Below the pieces are notes generated by a model, which was not told the DNA's origin, searched no databases, and worked only from the letters and a program-made list of their open reading frames with translations. From Nemertoderma westbladi (lineage: Eukaryota > Xenacoelomorpha > Nemertodermatida > Nemertodermatidae): 41,725 nucleotides of DNA. Of the stretch, positions 21,201 to 29,670 are shown one piece after another; within the stretch, counting starts at the first letter, position 1; each line of letters starts with the position of its first letter. The translations under genes were made by a program, and so were the position numbers. The stretch covers positions 1-41,725 of the forward strand of contig JAUCBJ010001504.1 of NCBI GenBank assembly GCA_032718475.1, read 5' to 3'.

Positions 21201-23246
21201 ACTGCGGGGAGATTCTTTGACTTAATTCCTTCAATCAGTCTCCGTAGTGCAAGTATCTGAGCTATTTTTGATCTACTTGGTCGAAATCCGTATTGGCTCT
21301 TACGCAGTAGTTTCTCTATGTGAGGCCTAATCCTATATAAAATCATTTTATTGTATATTTTGGCAGCTACCACAAGCAGACAGATCCCACGATAGTTTGT
21401 TGGTATGCCGAGGTCTCCTTTCTTGGGGAGAGGCTTTAGTTGACCTCTAGTCCAAATTGGTGGTGGCTTTTCCCCTTTTAACATCCGGTTGCAAACATTC
21501 AATAATGGTCTATTTAGCACTCCGGTTTTCCATACCTCCGCTGGGATTTCATCTAATCCACTCGCTTTATTATTGGACATGCTTTTAATGCTTCTTTGGA
21601 GTTCGGCAGGTGTGAAGTCCCCTGTTTCTATAGGTAGTGTCTTGTCATATATTTTCCTTGTAGGGCTGACCTCGATGTTTGGTGGCTGCCCAAGCAAGTT
21701 GCTGAAATGATTTTTCCACTTCCCAACACGTTCTTCAGGACTATCGGCTTTGAGGCGCCCCTTTGCACAACTTTTCCGACCAGATACCTCATTTACAGTT
21801 TGCCAGGTAAGTCTTGATTGTTGCTGTATGTGAGCAGTTGTAATTGCTTCAGTTTTATCCTGTATGTACTTTTCCTGGCTGATGTTGTAGGCCAATTTAA
21901 GATCGTCCTTAGCTTTCTCAACCTTGTTAATGTTTTCGGTTGTTGGTTGTTCGGTTTTAACTTTGTAGGCTATCTTAAGATCTTCTCTCTTACAAGTAAC
22001 CTCAGAGTTTTGCCATGGCACATACTGTTTTCGTTTAGGTTTCTGGGGGATATGCCTCTTAGCTGATTCCTTGTGGGCTGTTATTATATTCTGGTATATT
22101 GAATCGGTGGATTGGTCTTCATCCATTGACTGAAGTGCTTCAAAGCGGTTTTGAACTTCTACTGTATAAGCATCCCTTACAGCATTGTCAGTTCTGAGTT
22201 TCTCCCAGTCATAGTTGATTTGCTTACTTGTCCTGGGTTTGCTGGCTCTCAAACTGAGTCTGATCTCTGCAGTGACAATTAACTATATAATTAATATACG
22301 TAACTCCAATTGACAATAAGTAGTGAAATGTTGTTCAGCTGTTAAAGTGGAGTTGTCGGTATTTAATTTCGCGTTCCGTAATGTTGATAATATGCTTATA
22401 TTTCGAATATCGCACATCGAATCGTTCCCAACTTTTTTATTCAACAACTAGATACTAATTGATAAATAGTTGCGTTAAAAATTGTTGCGTACCTGCTTGA
22501 GTTTTTGAGATATTGGATGGTTATACACACATACACACACAAACACACACACAACCACGTCATGTTTTTGAACGGCTCAACTCTTGACAAGAACTACCCA
22601 GTCTCAAGACAGGTTCGTTAGTGTAATAGAACATAAATATTTATTTCTGTCTTTATAAAAAGTAGCTGTTGTGTCGATTTAATATTGTCTTGTGTTAATT
22701 ATGAACAATTTCTGATTAGATATTTCAGCTTTACACCCAGGCATCCATCGGTGTCGAATTCTCTTCTCCCATTGGTGGAGGCGCAACTCGGACTCCTTGA
22801 CGAACTCCGATGTGTCCGAGATGGTCGTCGCCATAGTGTCCGAATGGCCGCCGCCGTACCGGCCGGACGCCGAACTAACCCAGACGAACGAGGACTTCCT
22901 AACGAGGACTCCAGACTCGCTGGCAGTTCGTCTCGCCGTCGCCAGGACAACGGCGTCCCTGGCCCCGGAATCGGGCCCCAGGGCCGCCGCCGCCTTGCTC
23001 TTCGATTGGGAACTCGATAAAGTCCGGGAGTCCGCCAACTCGATTATCGACGCTCTAAACGCGCTGGAATCCCTCGAGAACGGAAGTCTTGGAGAACTCG
23101 ATCCTTCTAGAATCGTAGAGTTTAAGTGTAAATGCCGTTCGTTGTTTCCATTGTCGACGTGTTTCAACGCAGATCAAGATGAAGGAACAGATGACGAGGA
23201 AGAAACACCTCAAACTTACCAATATCTCAATGGGGATTATTTCTAG
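5501..23246 (+). CDS. NAA15: NAA15, NatA auxiliary subunit (six exons, join)
   Basis: NAA15 is the TPR-rich scaffold that wraps around the catalytic subunit NAA10 and tethers the NatA N-terminal acetyltransferase to the ribosome, where it acetylates nascent chains in the cytosol. Exons: 5501-6255, 8579-9142, 15105-15309, 17582-17881, 18206-18521, 22729-23246. Their lengths (755, 564, 205, 300, 316, 518) sum to 2658 nt, i.e. 885 residues plus stop, close to the vertebrate length of about 866. Family landmarks run through all exons: [95 protein letters not shown]. The N-terminal half is strongly conserved, the C-terminal half less so. Vertebrate orthologues have many more introns. Introns are AT-rich and full of mobile elements, while exons 2-6 are GC-rich. 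Confidence 0.95.
7345..7430 (-). mobile_element. Internally deleted RTE-B remnant
   Basis: On the minus strand, [13 protein letters not shown] corresponds to ADKLSLSAVGVQE of the RTE-B endonuclease at about 26400. After a short spacer comes GCAGCTGCAATGCAGC and a TAGTAGTAG tail, the 3' end of the same family (23550-23590). So the very 5' part of the endonuclease is joined directly to the 3' end, with the RT missing. Confidence 0.5.
8200..8352 (+). repeat. CAGT-tailed repeat end with adjacent hairpin
   Basis: AAATTTCATCAAAATCG is followed about 55 bases later by five CAGT units and TTATATAT, then CCCGCTGTCGAGCGGG. This resembles the tail style of the element at 27985-30618 (CAGA units, then a TATATA tract), but there is no sequence identity beyond that layout. 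Confidence 0.35.
8579..9142 (+). CDS. NAA15: NAA15 exon 2 (residues 252-439)
   Basis: Opens with the completed Arg codon and [11 protein letters not shown] (family: NPENWAYYKGL), and continues through [46 protein letters not shown] and [16 protein letters not shown]. It ends in EAQALDTAD plus two bases of an Arg codon. Donor gtcagt at 9143. Confidence 0.95.
9197..9566 (+). repeat. 28-bp splice-junction minisatellite, proximal block (about 13 units)
   Basis: Begins 54 bp after the exon 2 donor. Each unit is GTACGTTAACTG followed by CTCCCTTCTCCTATAG, 28 bp in all, with rare substitutions such as GTTCG or GATCC. The block is cut at its distal end by the antisense RTE. See 11790-15117 for the larger block and the link to exon 3. 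Confidence 0.95.
9567..11789 (-). mobile_element. RTE-clade LINE (family A), copy 1, inserted inside the minisatellite
   Basis: 5'-truncated RTE-like LINE, antisense to NAA15, with a (TAG)n 3' tail at 9567-9585. It is nearly identical to the copy at 20114-22276. The flanks on both sides are minisatellite units, so a target-site duplication cannot be told apart from the repeat. It extends about 25-60 bp further 5' than copy 2. Confidence 0.9.
9582..11762 (-). pseudogene. Broken RTE-A endonuclease C-terminus and reverse transcriptase
   Basis: Coding sequence spread over several frames, each matching copy 2. From 5' to 3': [88 protein letters not shown] deletion of roughly 29 bp at about 10608 removes the residues after FVDF (AFDSIHRGK in copy 2), and further indels lie near 9925, 10040 and 11010. 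The copy is therefore dead. Confidence 0.9.
11790..15117 (+). repeat. 28-bp splice-junction minisatellite, distal block (about 118 units) ending in exon 3
   Basis: Tandem 28-bp units, mostly very similar, plus some 30-bp units with TATATAG. The last unit (15077-15104) is the functional acceptor of exon 3, and the following 13 bases, GTACGTTAACTGC at 15105-15117, are both the next repeat start and the first 13 nt of exon 3. Variant units recur in blocks: a unit with GGTACTTTTAC followed by CTCTTATAG appears near 11893, 12149, 12840 and 13889, and a fused CTCCTGCCCCC unit near 12312, 13010 and 14055. This shows higher-order amplification. Confidence 0.97.
15105..15309 (+). CDS. NAA15: NAA15 exon 3 (residues 440-508)
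   Basis: Completes the split Arg codon and reads [19 protein letters not shown] (family: FINSKCAKYMLKANLIKEA), then VSRFTRDG and [17 protein letters not shown]. It ends at CHE before a weak donor, gttggt, at 15310. That position is supported by the next exon resuming at [16 protein letters not shown] (family: CHEIERHFIEITDDQFDFH). Its first 13 nt are part of the minisatellite unit. Confidence 0.95.
15310..17581 (+). other. NAA15 intron 3 (no gene; holds G-run element)
   Basis: Phase-0 intron, acceptor ttgttttccag. The middle is occupied by the G-run element (15758-16935). Close to the acceptor, at 17542-17557, there is a CTGCCGCTAGGTGG word like those in the CTCF-like repeats at 28-30 kb and 37.9-38.3 kb. 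No convincing coding sequence. Confidence 0.8.
15758..16935 (+). repeat. G-run dispersed repeat, copy 1
   Basis: Bounded by a 16-G run (15758-15773) with TCATATTGACCCC and by a 10-G run (16901-16910) with TCATATTGACGG and AATAGGGTTGAC. The segment from about 15845 on is homologous, in inverted orientation, to 35392-36590. It contains degenerate internal subrepeats with an AAATACAAG...TTGAGAT word and a palindromic TTTGGTGCTAGCACCAAA core (16334 and variant near 16583). There is no coding capacity. The class is unknown; a non-autonomous DNA element is possible. Confidence 0.7.
17582..17881 (+). CDS. NAA15: NAA15 exon 4 (residues 509-608)
   Basis: [19 protein letters not shown], then [19 protein letters not shown] and [13 protein letters not shown], ending in a Lys/Arg/Ala-rich stretch ([19 protein letters not shown]) that matches the basic linker of NAA15 proteins, a region implicated in ribosome contact. 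Phase 0 at both ends. Donor gtgagt at 17882. Confidence 0.93.
17882..18205 (+). other. NAA15 intron 4
   Basis: A 324-bp intron, donor gtgagt, acceptor ccttaaaag. It contains one TAGGCCTA and a 16-G run at 18030-18045. The acceptor's pyrimidine tract is poor (tattccttaaaag), but the frame and the family match of exon 5 support it. Confidence 0.8.
18206..18521 (+). CDS. NAA15: NAA15 exon 5 (residues 609-713)
   Basis: Continues the basic/acidic linker ([16 protein letters not shown], then [19 protein letters not shown]) into [19 protein letters not shown] and [20 protein letters not shown] (family: [32 protein letters not shown]). The end, [14 protein letters not shown], seems several residues longer than vertebrate NAA15, so an alternative upstream donor is not excluded. 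Donor gtaagt at 18522. Confidence 0.9.
18522..20102 (+). other. NAA15 intron 5, proximal part
   Basis: Contains a purine-rich stretch (18990-19050), two GAGCCTGAAAAGG words (18998 and 19089) and a 14-G run at 19696-19709. I see no gene and no recognisable element. Confidence 0.6.
20114..22276 (-). mobile_element. RTE-clade LINE (family A), copy 2, with target-site duplication
   Basis: 5'-truncated RTE-like LINE in intron 5, antisense to NAA15. The target-site duplication is AATTAACTATA (20103-20113 and 22277-22287), and the 3' end on the minus strand is a short (TAG)n tail. It is nearly the same sequence as copy 1 in intron 2, with far less damage. Confidence 0.92.
20123..22276 (-). CDS. RTE-A reverse transcriptase, intact frame (5'-truncated)
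   Basis: One uninterrupted frame of about 715 codons from the insertion edge ([13 protein letters not shown], end of the endonuclease) to the stop at 20123. RT motifs in order: [65 protein letters not shown] and catalytic FADDIALL, then KTEFMTFN and YLGSW. The C-terminal region has [11 protein letters not shown] and [13 protein letters not shown], typical of RTE-type elements. The endonuclease is missing, so it cannot move by itself, but the RT frame has no visible defect. Confidence 0.9.
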   Translation of the reverse strand, partial: VTAEIRLSLRASKPRTSKQINYDWEKLRTDNAVRDAYTVEVQNRFEALQSMDEDQSTDSIYQNIITAHKESAKRHIPQKPKRKQYVPWQNSEVTCKREDLKIAYKVKTEQPTTENINKVEKAKDDLKLAYNISQEKYIQDKTEAITTAHIQQQSRLTWQTVNEVSGRKSCAKGRLKADSPEERVGKWKNHFSNLLGQPPNIEVSPTRKIYDKTLPIETGDFTPAELQRSIKSMSNNKASGLDEIPAEVWKTGVLNRPLLNVCNRMLKGEKPPPIWTRGQLKPLPKKGDLGIPTNYRGICLLVVAAKIYNKMILYRIRPHIEKLLRKSQYGFRPSRSKIAQILALRRLIEGIKSKNLPAVMTFVDFKKAFDSIHRGKMLEILRAYGIPEVIVAGIGLLYCDTEAQVLSPDGETEFFSILAGVLQGDTLAPLLFVIVLDYAMRTATKGEDLGFTLQERRSSRYPATTVTDTDFADDIALLSNTLADAQLLLNKVERAAKEVGLYINATKTEFMTFNVDGNLTTIDNNQLRKVDDFQYLGSWIESSKKDIEVRKAKAWVALSKMDTIWKSDLSRHLKTKFFRATVESVFLYGGETWTLTKSLEQRIDGCYTRLLRAALNISWRQHMTNAELYGTTPPVSTTLRERRLRFSGHCWRSKDGVIPDLLLWQPTHGKRSRVRPAITYIDQLERDTELGRNEIATTMENREAWKDLISTVRVRST
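22288..22728 (+). other. NAA15 intron 5, distal part with CA-rich microsatellite
   Basis: AT-rich; a (CA)n-type microsatellite lies at about 22521-22557. The acceptor is gatatttcag at 22728. Confidence 0.7.
22729..23246 (+). CDS. NAA15: NAA15 exon 6 (residues 714-885, stop)
   Basis: Completes a split codon (G+CT) and reads [12 protein letters not shown] (family: SHPWLHECMIRLF), then [20 protein letters not shown] (family: NEMFLKRNSDSLPHRLSAAK), [16 protein letters not shown] and [14 protein letters not shown] (family: YRANCHKLFPYALAFM). The tail is acidic ([11 protein letters not shown]), ending LNGDYF and TAG at 23244-23246. It is strongly GC-rich at 22850-23010. Confidence 0.92.
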
Positions 23247-23529
23247 CTAATTAATCAACTTAAATCAATTAATAATTTTAATCGGAAACATTTTGGTTCT
23301 AGAATGTTATTATTTTCGAAATATTTCCTTGATTTCTTCTAATGTTGTGTAACAGGTTTCGAGTGCTTTGATATCTCATTAATAATATAGAGCATTATCT
23401 TCTGGTTCTTTATATTTTTATTTTCAGATAATATTTTATTTAAAATATCCAAGTAGATATTCCATGAACATGAGAGACGGGGGGGGGGGGGGGGTTACAG
23501 TGTAGTGGAGTTGTGTGCTTCTACCACGC
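23247..23529 (+). other. NAA15 3' flank / presumed 3' UTR
   Basis: AT-rich, with no canonical AATAAA seen, so the polyadenylation site is not placed. A 16-G run lies at 23479-23494, just before the RTE-B insertion. Confidence 0.5.
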
Positions 23530-23589
23530 CCCTCACTCAGTCTACTACTACTACTACTAGGATCGGCATGCTGCATTGCAGCTGCATTT

Positions 23590-25460
23590 TTAAGAATGCT
23601 GTGCCGGCTTGTCAACAAAATTGCACCGCCACAACTCCCTATCACCAATGACATTTGCTAGATCATCCGCATCTTCAAGGCCAGTGTCCTTTAAGATGCG
23701 TCTCAAGAAAGTCATGGGCTGTCCACCATGCTTATTCACTCCATGAGGCTGCCAAAGTATAAGATTATGCACTGGCTGGTCCTCACAGCGAAAGCAATGT
23801 CCTGCAAAGCGGAGGCGATTTTGTTCTAGTGTCAAGCTTGGGGGAACCAATGAGACACCTCCAATGTTATATAGTGTCTGATTGGAGATGTGTGCATTGT
23901 ACTTGACACAATGAACCCGGCGTAGCATTCTTGTGAATGTGCCATCCAGAGATTTGGTGTCCTCAGCAGTTAGAGCCCAGCATGGACTCCCATAGAGGAG
24001 TACTGGAACTACTGCTGCTCTAAATAATCGGACCTTAAGTTTCCGATTAATTCTCGGTGAATTCCAAATCCTGGAAAGCCTATTCAAGGCTGCCCATGCC
24101 TTTCCCTTACGTATTCGAAGGTCCTCACCTGACGGTCAAGCATACCATCCTTTGAGCTTATGCTCATCCGATCAGAGACTTGCTGAGGACTTTCAAAGTT
24201 AACTGTCAAAATTTTGGTCTTTCTGGAGTTAATAAAAAGACCAACACTAGAAGCAGCATGTTCTAATGAGCTGAGGAGCCGTTGGGCTCCCTCTAATGAT
24301 TCTGAGAGTACTCCTAAGTCATCAGCAAAGTCTAGATCATTTAGGTACTTGGCAGGATTTACTCGACTTCTGGAGCCAGTAGGTTGAGTTATCATCACCC
24401 CGTCATCATTATGATGATCTAAGGACATGCGTAGAACATAGTCAACCACAATAATGAACAAGAATGGTGCAAGTGTGTCTCCTTGGAGGACGCCCCATAA
24501 CACTTCAAATGGTTCTGTGTCACCGTCAACAGTAGACACAAATGTTGTCGAACCATCGTATACTGATCTGATTGCTGCAATAATTTCATCAGGAATCCCA
24601 TATAATGAAAGTATGCTGAACATACGTGAGCGAGAGACTGAATCAAAGGCCTTGAAGAAGTCAACAAAGATACCAGCCAGATGCCTGTCTTTTTTTTTTG
24701 ATAATTCTTCAATTATCCTTCTAAGTGCCAAAATGGGCTCCATTGTCCCACGACCTTTACGGTATCCATTATGATTTCCACGGAGCAGTCTCTCAATGGG
24801 ATCCCTGATGCGATTTAATAGAATCCTATTGTATAGTTTTGCAGCAATCGAGATCAATGAGATTCCCCGAAAAGAACCATAGAGTGTTAGGTTGCCCTTC
24901 TTGGGAACTGGCACCAACTTATTAGTTTTCATTTCTTGTGGGACTCTTGTTGTTCGGTACATGTCTACTATGATGGGATAGATGAGCTTTAAACACTCAG
25001 GTATTTTAAAGACCTCAGGGGGAACACCATCTACTCAACTGGCACGATTGGTCTTAATGCTCTTTGCAGCAGCCTTCACTTCTGCAAAGGAGATATCGCC
25101 AATGGGAATATCTGGGAGTACAGACTCAGACACTTACTTCTATAAAGTTATCAGGCAATACCCTGTCATTATTGAGGAGCTTTTCAAAGTGGGCTTTCCA
25201 ACCATTGAGGCGATCGGCTGGTGATTCAGCCTTAACCTTGGTGGTTGGTTGGCTTTTCCGCCCAGTAAGCAAATTGATCGATTTCTATGCCTGGGATGAT
25301 TGCCTGCTGTCGTCAGCATCATTGATGGCATCAACCTGTTGGTTTATTAGCTCCTGTAGATTAACAGAGTACTGCCTGTTCAGGGACCTAGATGCAGCCT
25401 TAACTGCATTCTTGGCCGCTGTAGTCTGTTTGAGTCGGGACTCTTTCTGCGCCTTATGAA
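23590..25460 (-). pseudogene. Broken RTE-B reverse transcriptase
   Basis: Frames matching copy 2 (33574-35392) are split at about 25140 and 24150. Landmarks: [41 protein letters not shown] and DFADDLGVLSES. Relative to copy 2, about 40 bases are missing after SISSKDGML near 24145, which removes the HVDDFCYLGSWIRKSG segment and shifts the frame. Confidence 0.9.
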
Positions 25461-25665
25461 GGTCATTTCGGCACTTCTGAATTTTGTTGTCAGTCCAGGG
25501 GGCCCTTTTCCTGTTTCGAGGGTATACAGGAACTGTTTCTGCAGCTGCTAACTTAACTGCTTCTGTAAAGGCAGTTTAGCCCTCACAGTGATCTGCCGCC
25601 TCAGAGGCAAGAGCCTCATACCTGTTGCTCAGCTGTAGTGTGAAGCTGGATCTCACACTTGGCTG

Positions 25666-26634
25666 TTACAACAGAGAGGACCAGTCATGCCGCGGCAAGG
25701 CAGATTTCGTTGTTCTGCTAGCACGCAGACTAAGTCTTACCTTGGCCACAATAAGGCGGTGATCACTGGAGAAGGGTCGAAATGTAAATGCATTACAGTC
25801 TTGTATAGAGCTCCTGTATTTCCTACGAAACAGAATATGGTCTATCTGGGACTTGTGACCACTGGGTCCACTATGAGTCCATAGCTTTCCAGCTCGCTTC
25901 TTGAACTGGGTTCCAGCCGAAAACAATCCATTTCCAGAGATAAAATCCTGAAGATGGACAGAATTTCGGTTAACACTATTGCTATAGACCCAGGGCGATG
26001 TAGGTGATTGATGCAGACTTGCATTAAAGTCTCCCAGGAATGTTAAGAATGCATGCTGATCCACTCCATCAGTAGCTGCTTGTAGATTGTGGTAGAAATT
26101 TTCCACCTCCTCTACAGGGGCAACACTAGTTGGAGAGTAGCACACAATCAGAACCACCTTAGGAAACTTCTTAGCCAGTCTTCCAGAACATGAGAAGTGG
26201 CAACGGATGATGCGGTTAGAGATTTGGTCTATTTTGTCCAATGCTGCATGTGCAGTTGGATTCATCAATAGACCAATTCCACCATTGCCACTATCATCTG
26301 CTGACGCGAGGGCGAGTCGCCAACCGCCCCCCATGTCCTTAATCAGAACCTCATCAGTCTGTCCAGTCTGCATTCGGTGCTCTTGAACACCCACTGCGCT
26401 AAGAGAAAGCTTATCTGCCAAGGCAGTCAGCTCACCTTGTCGCATTGGGGACCCGAGTGTTAGGGTGTTTACTGAGGCTAGTCTAGTGACTTGCCTCAGA
26501 TTCACCAATGGCTTTGTTGGTCGGGGTGGAACATGAGAGTAGCCTCCAACTCCAGAATCCCTCTCCCCATCACAATCTGGCCTCCCTGGTGACCCAGGGT
26601 TTGGGCCAGAAAGGTCATCAGGAAAGTGACTCAA
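25666..26634 (-). CDS. RTE-B AP-type endonuclease
   Basis: The minus-strand frame contains the endonuclease from about residue 50: LASVNTLTLGSP, then SLSAVGVQEHRMQTG (metal-binding E), GGIGLLMNP, VVLIVCYSPTS, FLGDFNASL (catalytic D/N), KSQIDHILFRRK and PFSSDHRLIVAK (catalytic D/H). All key residues look intact. The frame ends at DWSSLL and a stop at 25666, where the linker to the RT should continue. The first ~50 residues (PNPGSPGRPDCDGERDSG) look low-complexity, so the true start is unclear. Confidence 0.85.
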   Translation of the reverse strand: MSHFPDDLSGPNPGSPGRPDCDGERDSGVGGYSHVPPRPTKPLVNLRQVTRLASVNTLTLGSPMRQGELTALADKLSLSAVGVQEHRMQTGQTDEVLIKDMGGGWRLALASADDSGNGGIGLLMNPTAHAALDKIDQISNRIIRCHFSCSGRLAKKFPKVVLIVCYSPTSVAPVEEVENFYHNLQAATDGVDQHAFLTFLGDFNASLHQSPTSPWVYSNSVNRNSVHLQDFISGNGLFSAGTQFKKRAGKLWTHSGPSGHKSQIDHILFRRKYRSSIQDCNAFTFRPFSSDHRLIVAKVRLSLRASRTTKSALPRHDWSSLL

Positions 26635-27274
26635 AGAATTGTTGGCTGCTCTCTCTCCAGTAGGGGGGTGAGACAGGCAGCCGGTCAGGAGTTAACTGAC
26701 GCATGTGAGGCCGATTGTGTCCGGTAATTCCACTGGCCTCTAGTGGCCGGACCTCCACATTGCTAATGTAATCCATAGTGGGGGTTGGGGGGTGCTTTTT
26801 TGCCGAGTCAGCTCTCGGGGCAAATACCACACCCTGGTTTGCCATTCCACAGGGTGGGTGTCGCAATGGAGTCAGATATGAGGCCCATCACCCATATCTA
26901 CTCTGGCGCACATGACCCACCATTGGCTGTTGCAGCTCATCTGCTGGGTCATGCCCTGTACCCTTGCTGCCAGGTGCAGGTCGCAGTGAAGTGCTCTCAG
27001 AGTGGACATGAGAACACTCTACTCCTGAACAGCCATGGGTAGATCACCATCTGCCTGGTCAGGCCATATACCCCTGCAGCCAAGTATATGGGTCCTTAAT
27101 CCAGGACCAAGGGCTTCCTTATCCCAGAACGAAGGGGGTCCTAGTTACAGGACCAGATTTGCCCTAGTAAGAGGGTCTATGCAGCTACAGGTGGCACCTC
27201 CTTTATGCTGCATGGAGGTGGCAAGTTGTCTTGATCAATGACCTAGAATACCTGACCTGACCCTCACTCAGTCT

Positions 27275-27440
27275 GCCCAGGCTAATTAAAAGAGCTGAGT
27301 TTGTTGATAATCTGAATTGTATTAATTGCTGATATAAATAATGTTATAGAGTTTACTAATGAGCTTGCATGTTGAATCGTACTGAATCCAGCCTATGTAT
27401 CAATACTTTCCACACAACAAGGAGACATTAAACTTTTTGA
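27275..27440 (+). other. Unannotated AT-rich spacer
   Basis: No feature recognised between the RTE-B insertion and the next LINE fragment. Confidence 0.4.
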
Positions 27441-27444
27441 ATCA

Positions 27445-27984
27445 AATCAGTCCAGGAGCAGGCTGTTCGTAAGATATCCAATCTTACTTCCTCGTCTTAT
27501 TCTGATAGGTTAAAAGAGATTGGACTTCCATTCCTTGAATTTAGGCGTGACAGAGGAGACATGTTACAAACGTGGAAGTTTATTCATAACAAGACTGCCA
27601 GTAGTCCTAATACCTGGTTTAATTTGATGCAGGATATCAGCCAGCGTGCCACACGACTTGCTTCTCACGATCTAAATTTCATTAAACCTCCTGCTCATCT
27701 GGACATTCGCGACAAGTTTTATAGTATCAAATGTGTCCGTAACTGGAACTCATTACCTGACAAGATTAAGAGTGCTACACGACCGTCGACAGCTTAAAGT
27801 CTCTATATGACCAGCACATGTCCAACACATAAACTTTTAGACCGGTATTAATGTATGTGCATATTATTATTCAATGTTTTTCACTGTATTATGTATTTCT
27901 TTATTATTTTTTTTTTCTTTTGGTTTTCTTGGTATCCTATATTTAACCTGTTAGGTTCCTTAGGATTATCTTTATTAAATTAAA
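27445..27984 (+). mobile_element. 3' end of a CR1/Jockey-type LINE (RT C-terminus and 3' UTR)
   Basis: The plus-strand frame reads QEQAVRKISNLTSSSYSDRL, then GLPFLEFRRDRGDMLQTWK and FIHN, ending with the common LINE ending VRNWNSLPDKI. One small indel at about 27785 shifts to the frame with DSLKSLYDQHMSNT and stop, which is the expected C-terminus. The T-rich 3' UTR runs to about 27984. The 5' part is missing. Confidence 0.8.
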
Positions 27985-28022
27985 CTAGAAAGCCTGTGGC
28001 CCTTCGGGCCACAGCTTTCTAG
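27985..28022 (+). repeat. Perfect-arm hairpin at the element's left end
   Basis: CTAGAAAGC, a one-base bulge, TGTGGCCC, loop TTC, GGGCCACA, GCTTTCTAG: a 17-bp stem with a single bulge. Confidence 0.9.
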
Positions 28023-28189
28023 TGCACGTGCAGATGATATATGAATATGTTAGGGAGATTTGAGAACTGCATACGGAACAGACACCATCATTAAATAAAA
28101 CACCGCCCACATAAGAGATAACTGTCAAGTTTCAACTTTAGGCAGATTGTAAATAACAAAATTTCCAGAAAATGATCACTTTCAGATCC

Positions 28190-29670
28190 ACCCTCTACCT
28201 GCGGACTGGTGAAATGCAGACGGCGCTGCAGTTTGGTAAAGATGGGGTTTATGGTGAAGTAAAATGCCTGCCTTTCAAGTTTCAGCTTAAACAGATTGTA
28301 AATAACAAAATTGATGTAGATGTTCACATTCAGACATTTCACCCTCTAGCGGTAGACTGAAGAACTGTGGACGACTCTGGGACTCCGTAAAGATACAGAA
28401 TATGCTGTAGTAGATTCCTGCCAAGTTCCAGCTCAATAGGATTAAAAAGAACCAAATGGGATGAGGTGTTCACTATCAGATATGTCGCCCTCTAGCGGCA
28501 GATGGGGGGACTGTATACAACTCTGTGACTCCGTAAAGGTACAGCCTATGCTGTAGTAGATGCCTACCAAGTTTCAGTCTAAACCGTTAGTAAATAACAA
28601 AATTGGAGAAGATGTTAACTTTCAGACATTTCACCCTCTAGCGGTAGACTGGGGAAGTGAATAGGATTCTGCAACCCCGTAAAGATACAGCCTATGATGT
28701 AGTAGATACCAACCAAGTTCCAGCTCAATAGGATTAAAAAGAACCAAATGGGATGAGGTGTTCACTATCAGATATGTCGCCCTCTAGCGGCAGATGGGGG
28801 GACTGTATACAACTCTGTGACTCCGTAAAGGTACAGCCTATGCTGTAGTAGATGCCTACCAAGTTTCAGTCTAAACCGTTAGTAAATAACAAAGTTGGAG
28901 AAGATGTTAACTTTCAGACATTTCACCCTCTAGCGGTAGACTGGGGAAGTGAATAGGATTCTGCAACCCCGTAAAGATACAGCCTATGATGTAGTAGATA
29001 CCAACCAAGTTTCAGCTCAAAATGATTAAAAAGAACCAAATGGGAAGAGGTGTTCACTATCAGATATGTCGCCCTCTAGCGGCAGATGGGGGGACTGTAT
29101 ACAACTCTGTAACTCCGTAAAGGTACATCCTATGCTGTAGTAGATGCCTACCAAGTTTCAGTCTAAACCGTAAGTAAATAACAAAGTTGGAGAAGATGTT
29201 AACTTTCAGACAATTTGCCCTCTAGCGGCTGACTGTGGAACTGTAGACGACTCTACTACTCCGCAAAGATATAGCCTATGCTATAGTAGATGCCTACCAA
29301 GTTTCAGTCTAAAAGTATTGTAAATAACAAAGTTGGAGGAGATGTTAACTTTCATACATTTCGCCCTCTAGCGGCAGACGCGGGTAATGTAGACAACTCT
29401 GCGCGACTCAGTAAAGATATAGCCTATGCTGTAGTAGATGCCTACCAAGTTCAGTCTAAATGGATTATAAATAACAAAGTTGGAGAAGATGTTAACTCTC
29501 AGACATTTAGCCCTCTAACGGTAGACTGGGGAACTGTGGACAACTCAGTGACTCCGGAAATATACAGCCTATGCTGCAGTATATAGCTACCAAGTTTCAG
29601 CTCAAAAGCATTAAAAACAACCCAATGAGATCAGGTTTTCACTATCGGACAATTCGCCCTCTAGCGGCAG
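28190..29670 (+). repeat. 146-bp tandem repeat with CTCF-like core, about 10-11 units
   Basis: The core CCCTCTAGCGG recurs at about 28342, 28488, 28634, 28780, 28926, 29072, 29218, 29364, 29511 and 29656, so the spacing is 146 bp with at most one base deviation. A degenerate unit precedes it at 28191. Units alternate between two forms (core followed by TAGACTGGGG or CAGATGGGGG), giving a 292-bp higher-order repeat in part. On the minus strand the core reads CCGCTAGAGGGC, close to the CTCF core consensus. Confidence 0.92.

Larger units (their letters stand above)
23530..27274 (-). mobile_element. RTE-clade LINE (family B), near full-length copy with 14-bp target-site duplication
   Basis: Flanked by CCCTCACTCAGTCT at 23530-23543 and 27261-27274. 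On the minus strand the 3' end carries GCATGCCGATCC and a (TAG)n tail. From 5' to 3': a leader of about 600 bp (26640-27260) with no clear ORF, an endonuclease ORF, then a damaged reverse transcriptase. The length of about 3.7 kb fits RTE elements. Several frameshifts and a deletion make this copy inactive. Confidence 0.92.

Noticed and set aside
22685-23020. Arg-rich frames overlapping exon 6 on both strands
   Set aside because: Shadow frames of the GC-rich NAA15 exon 6.
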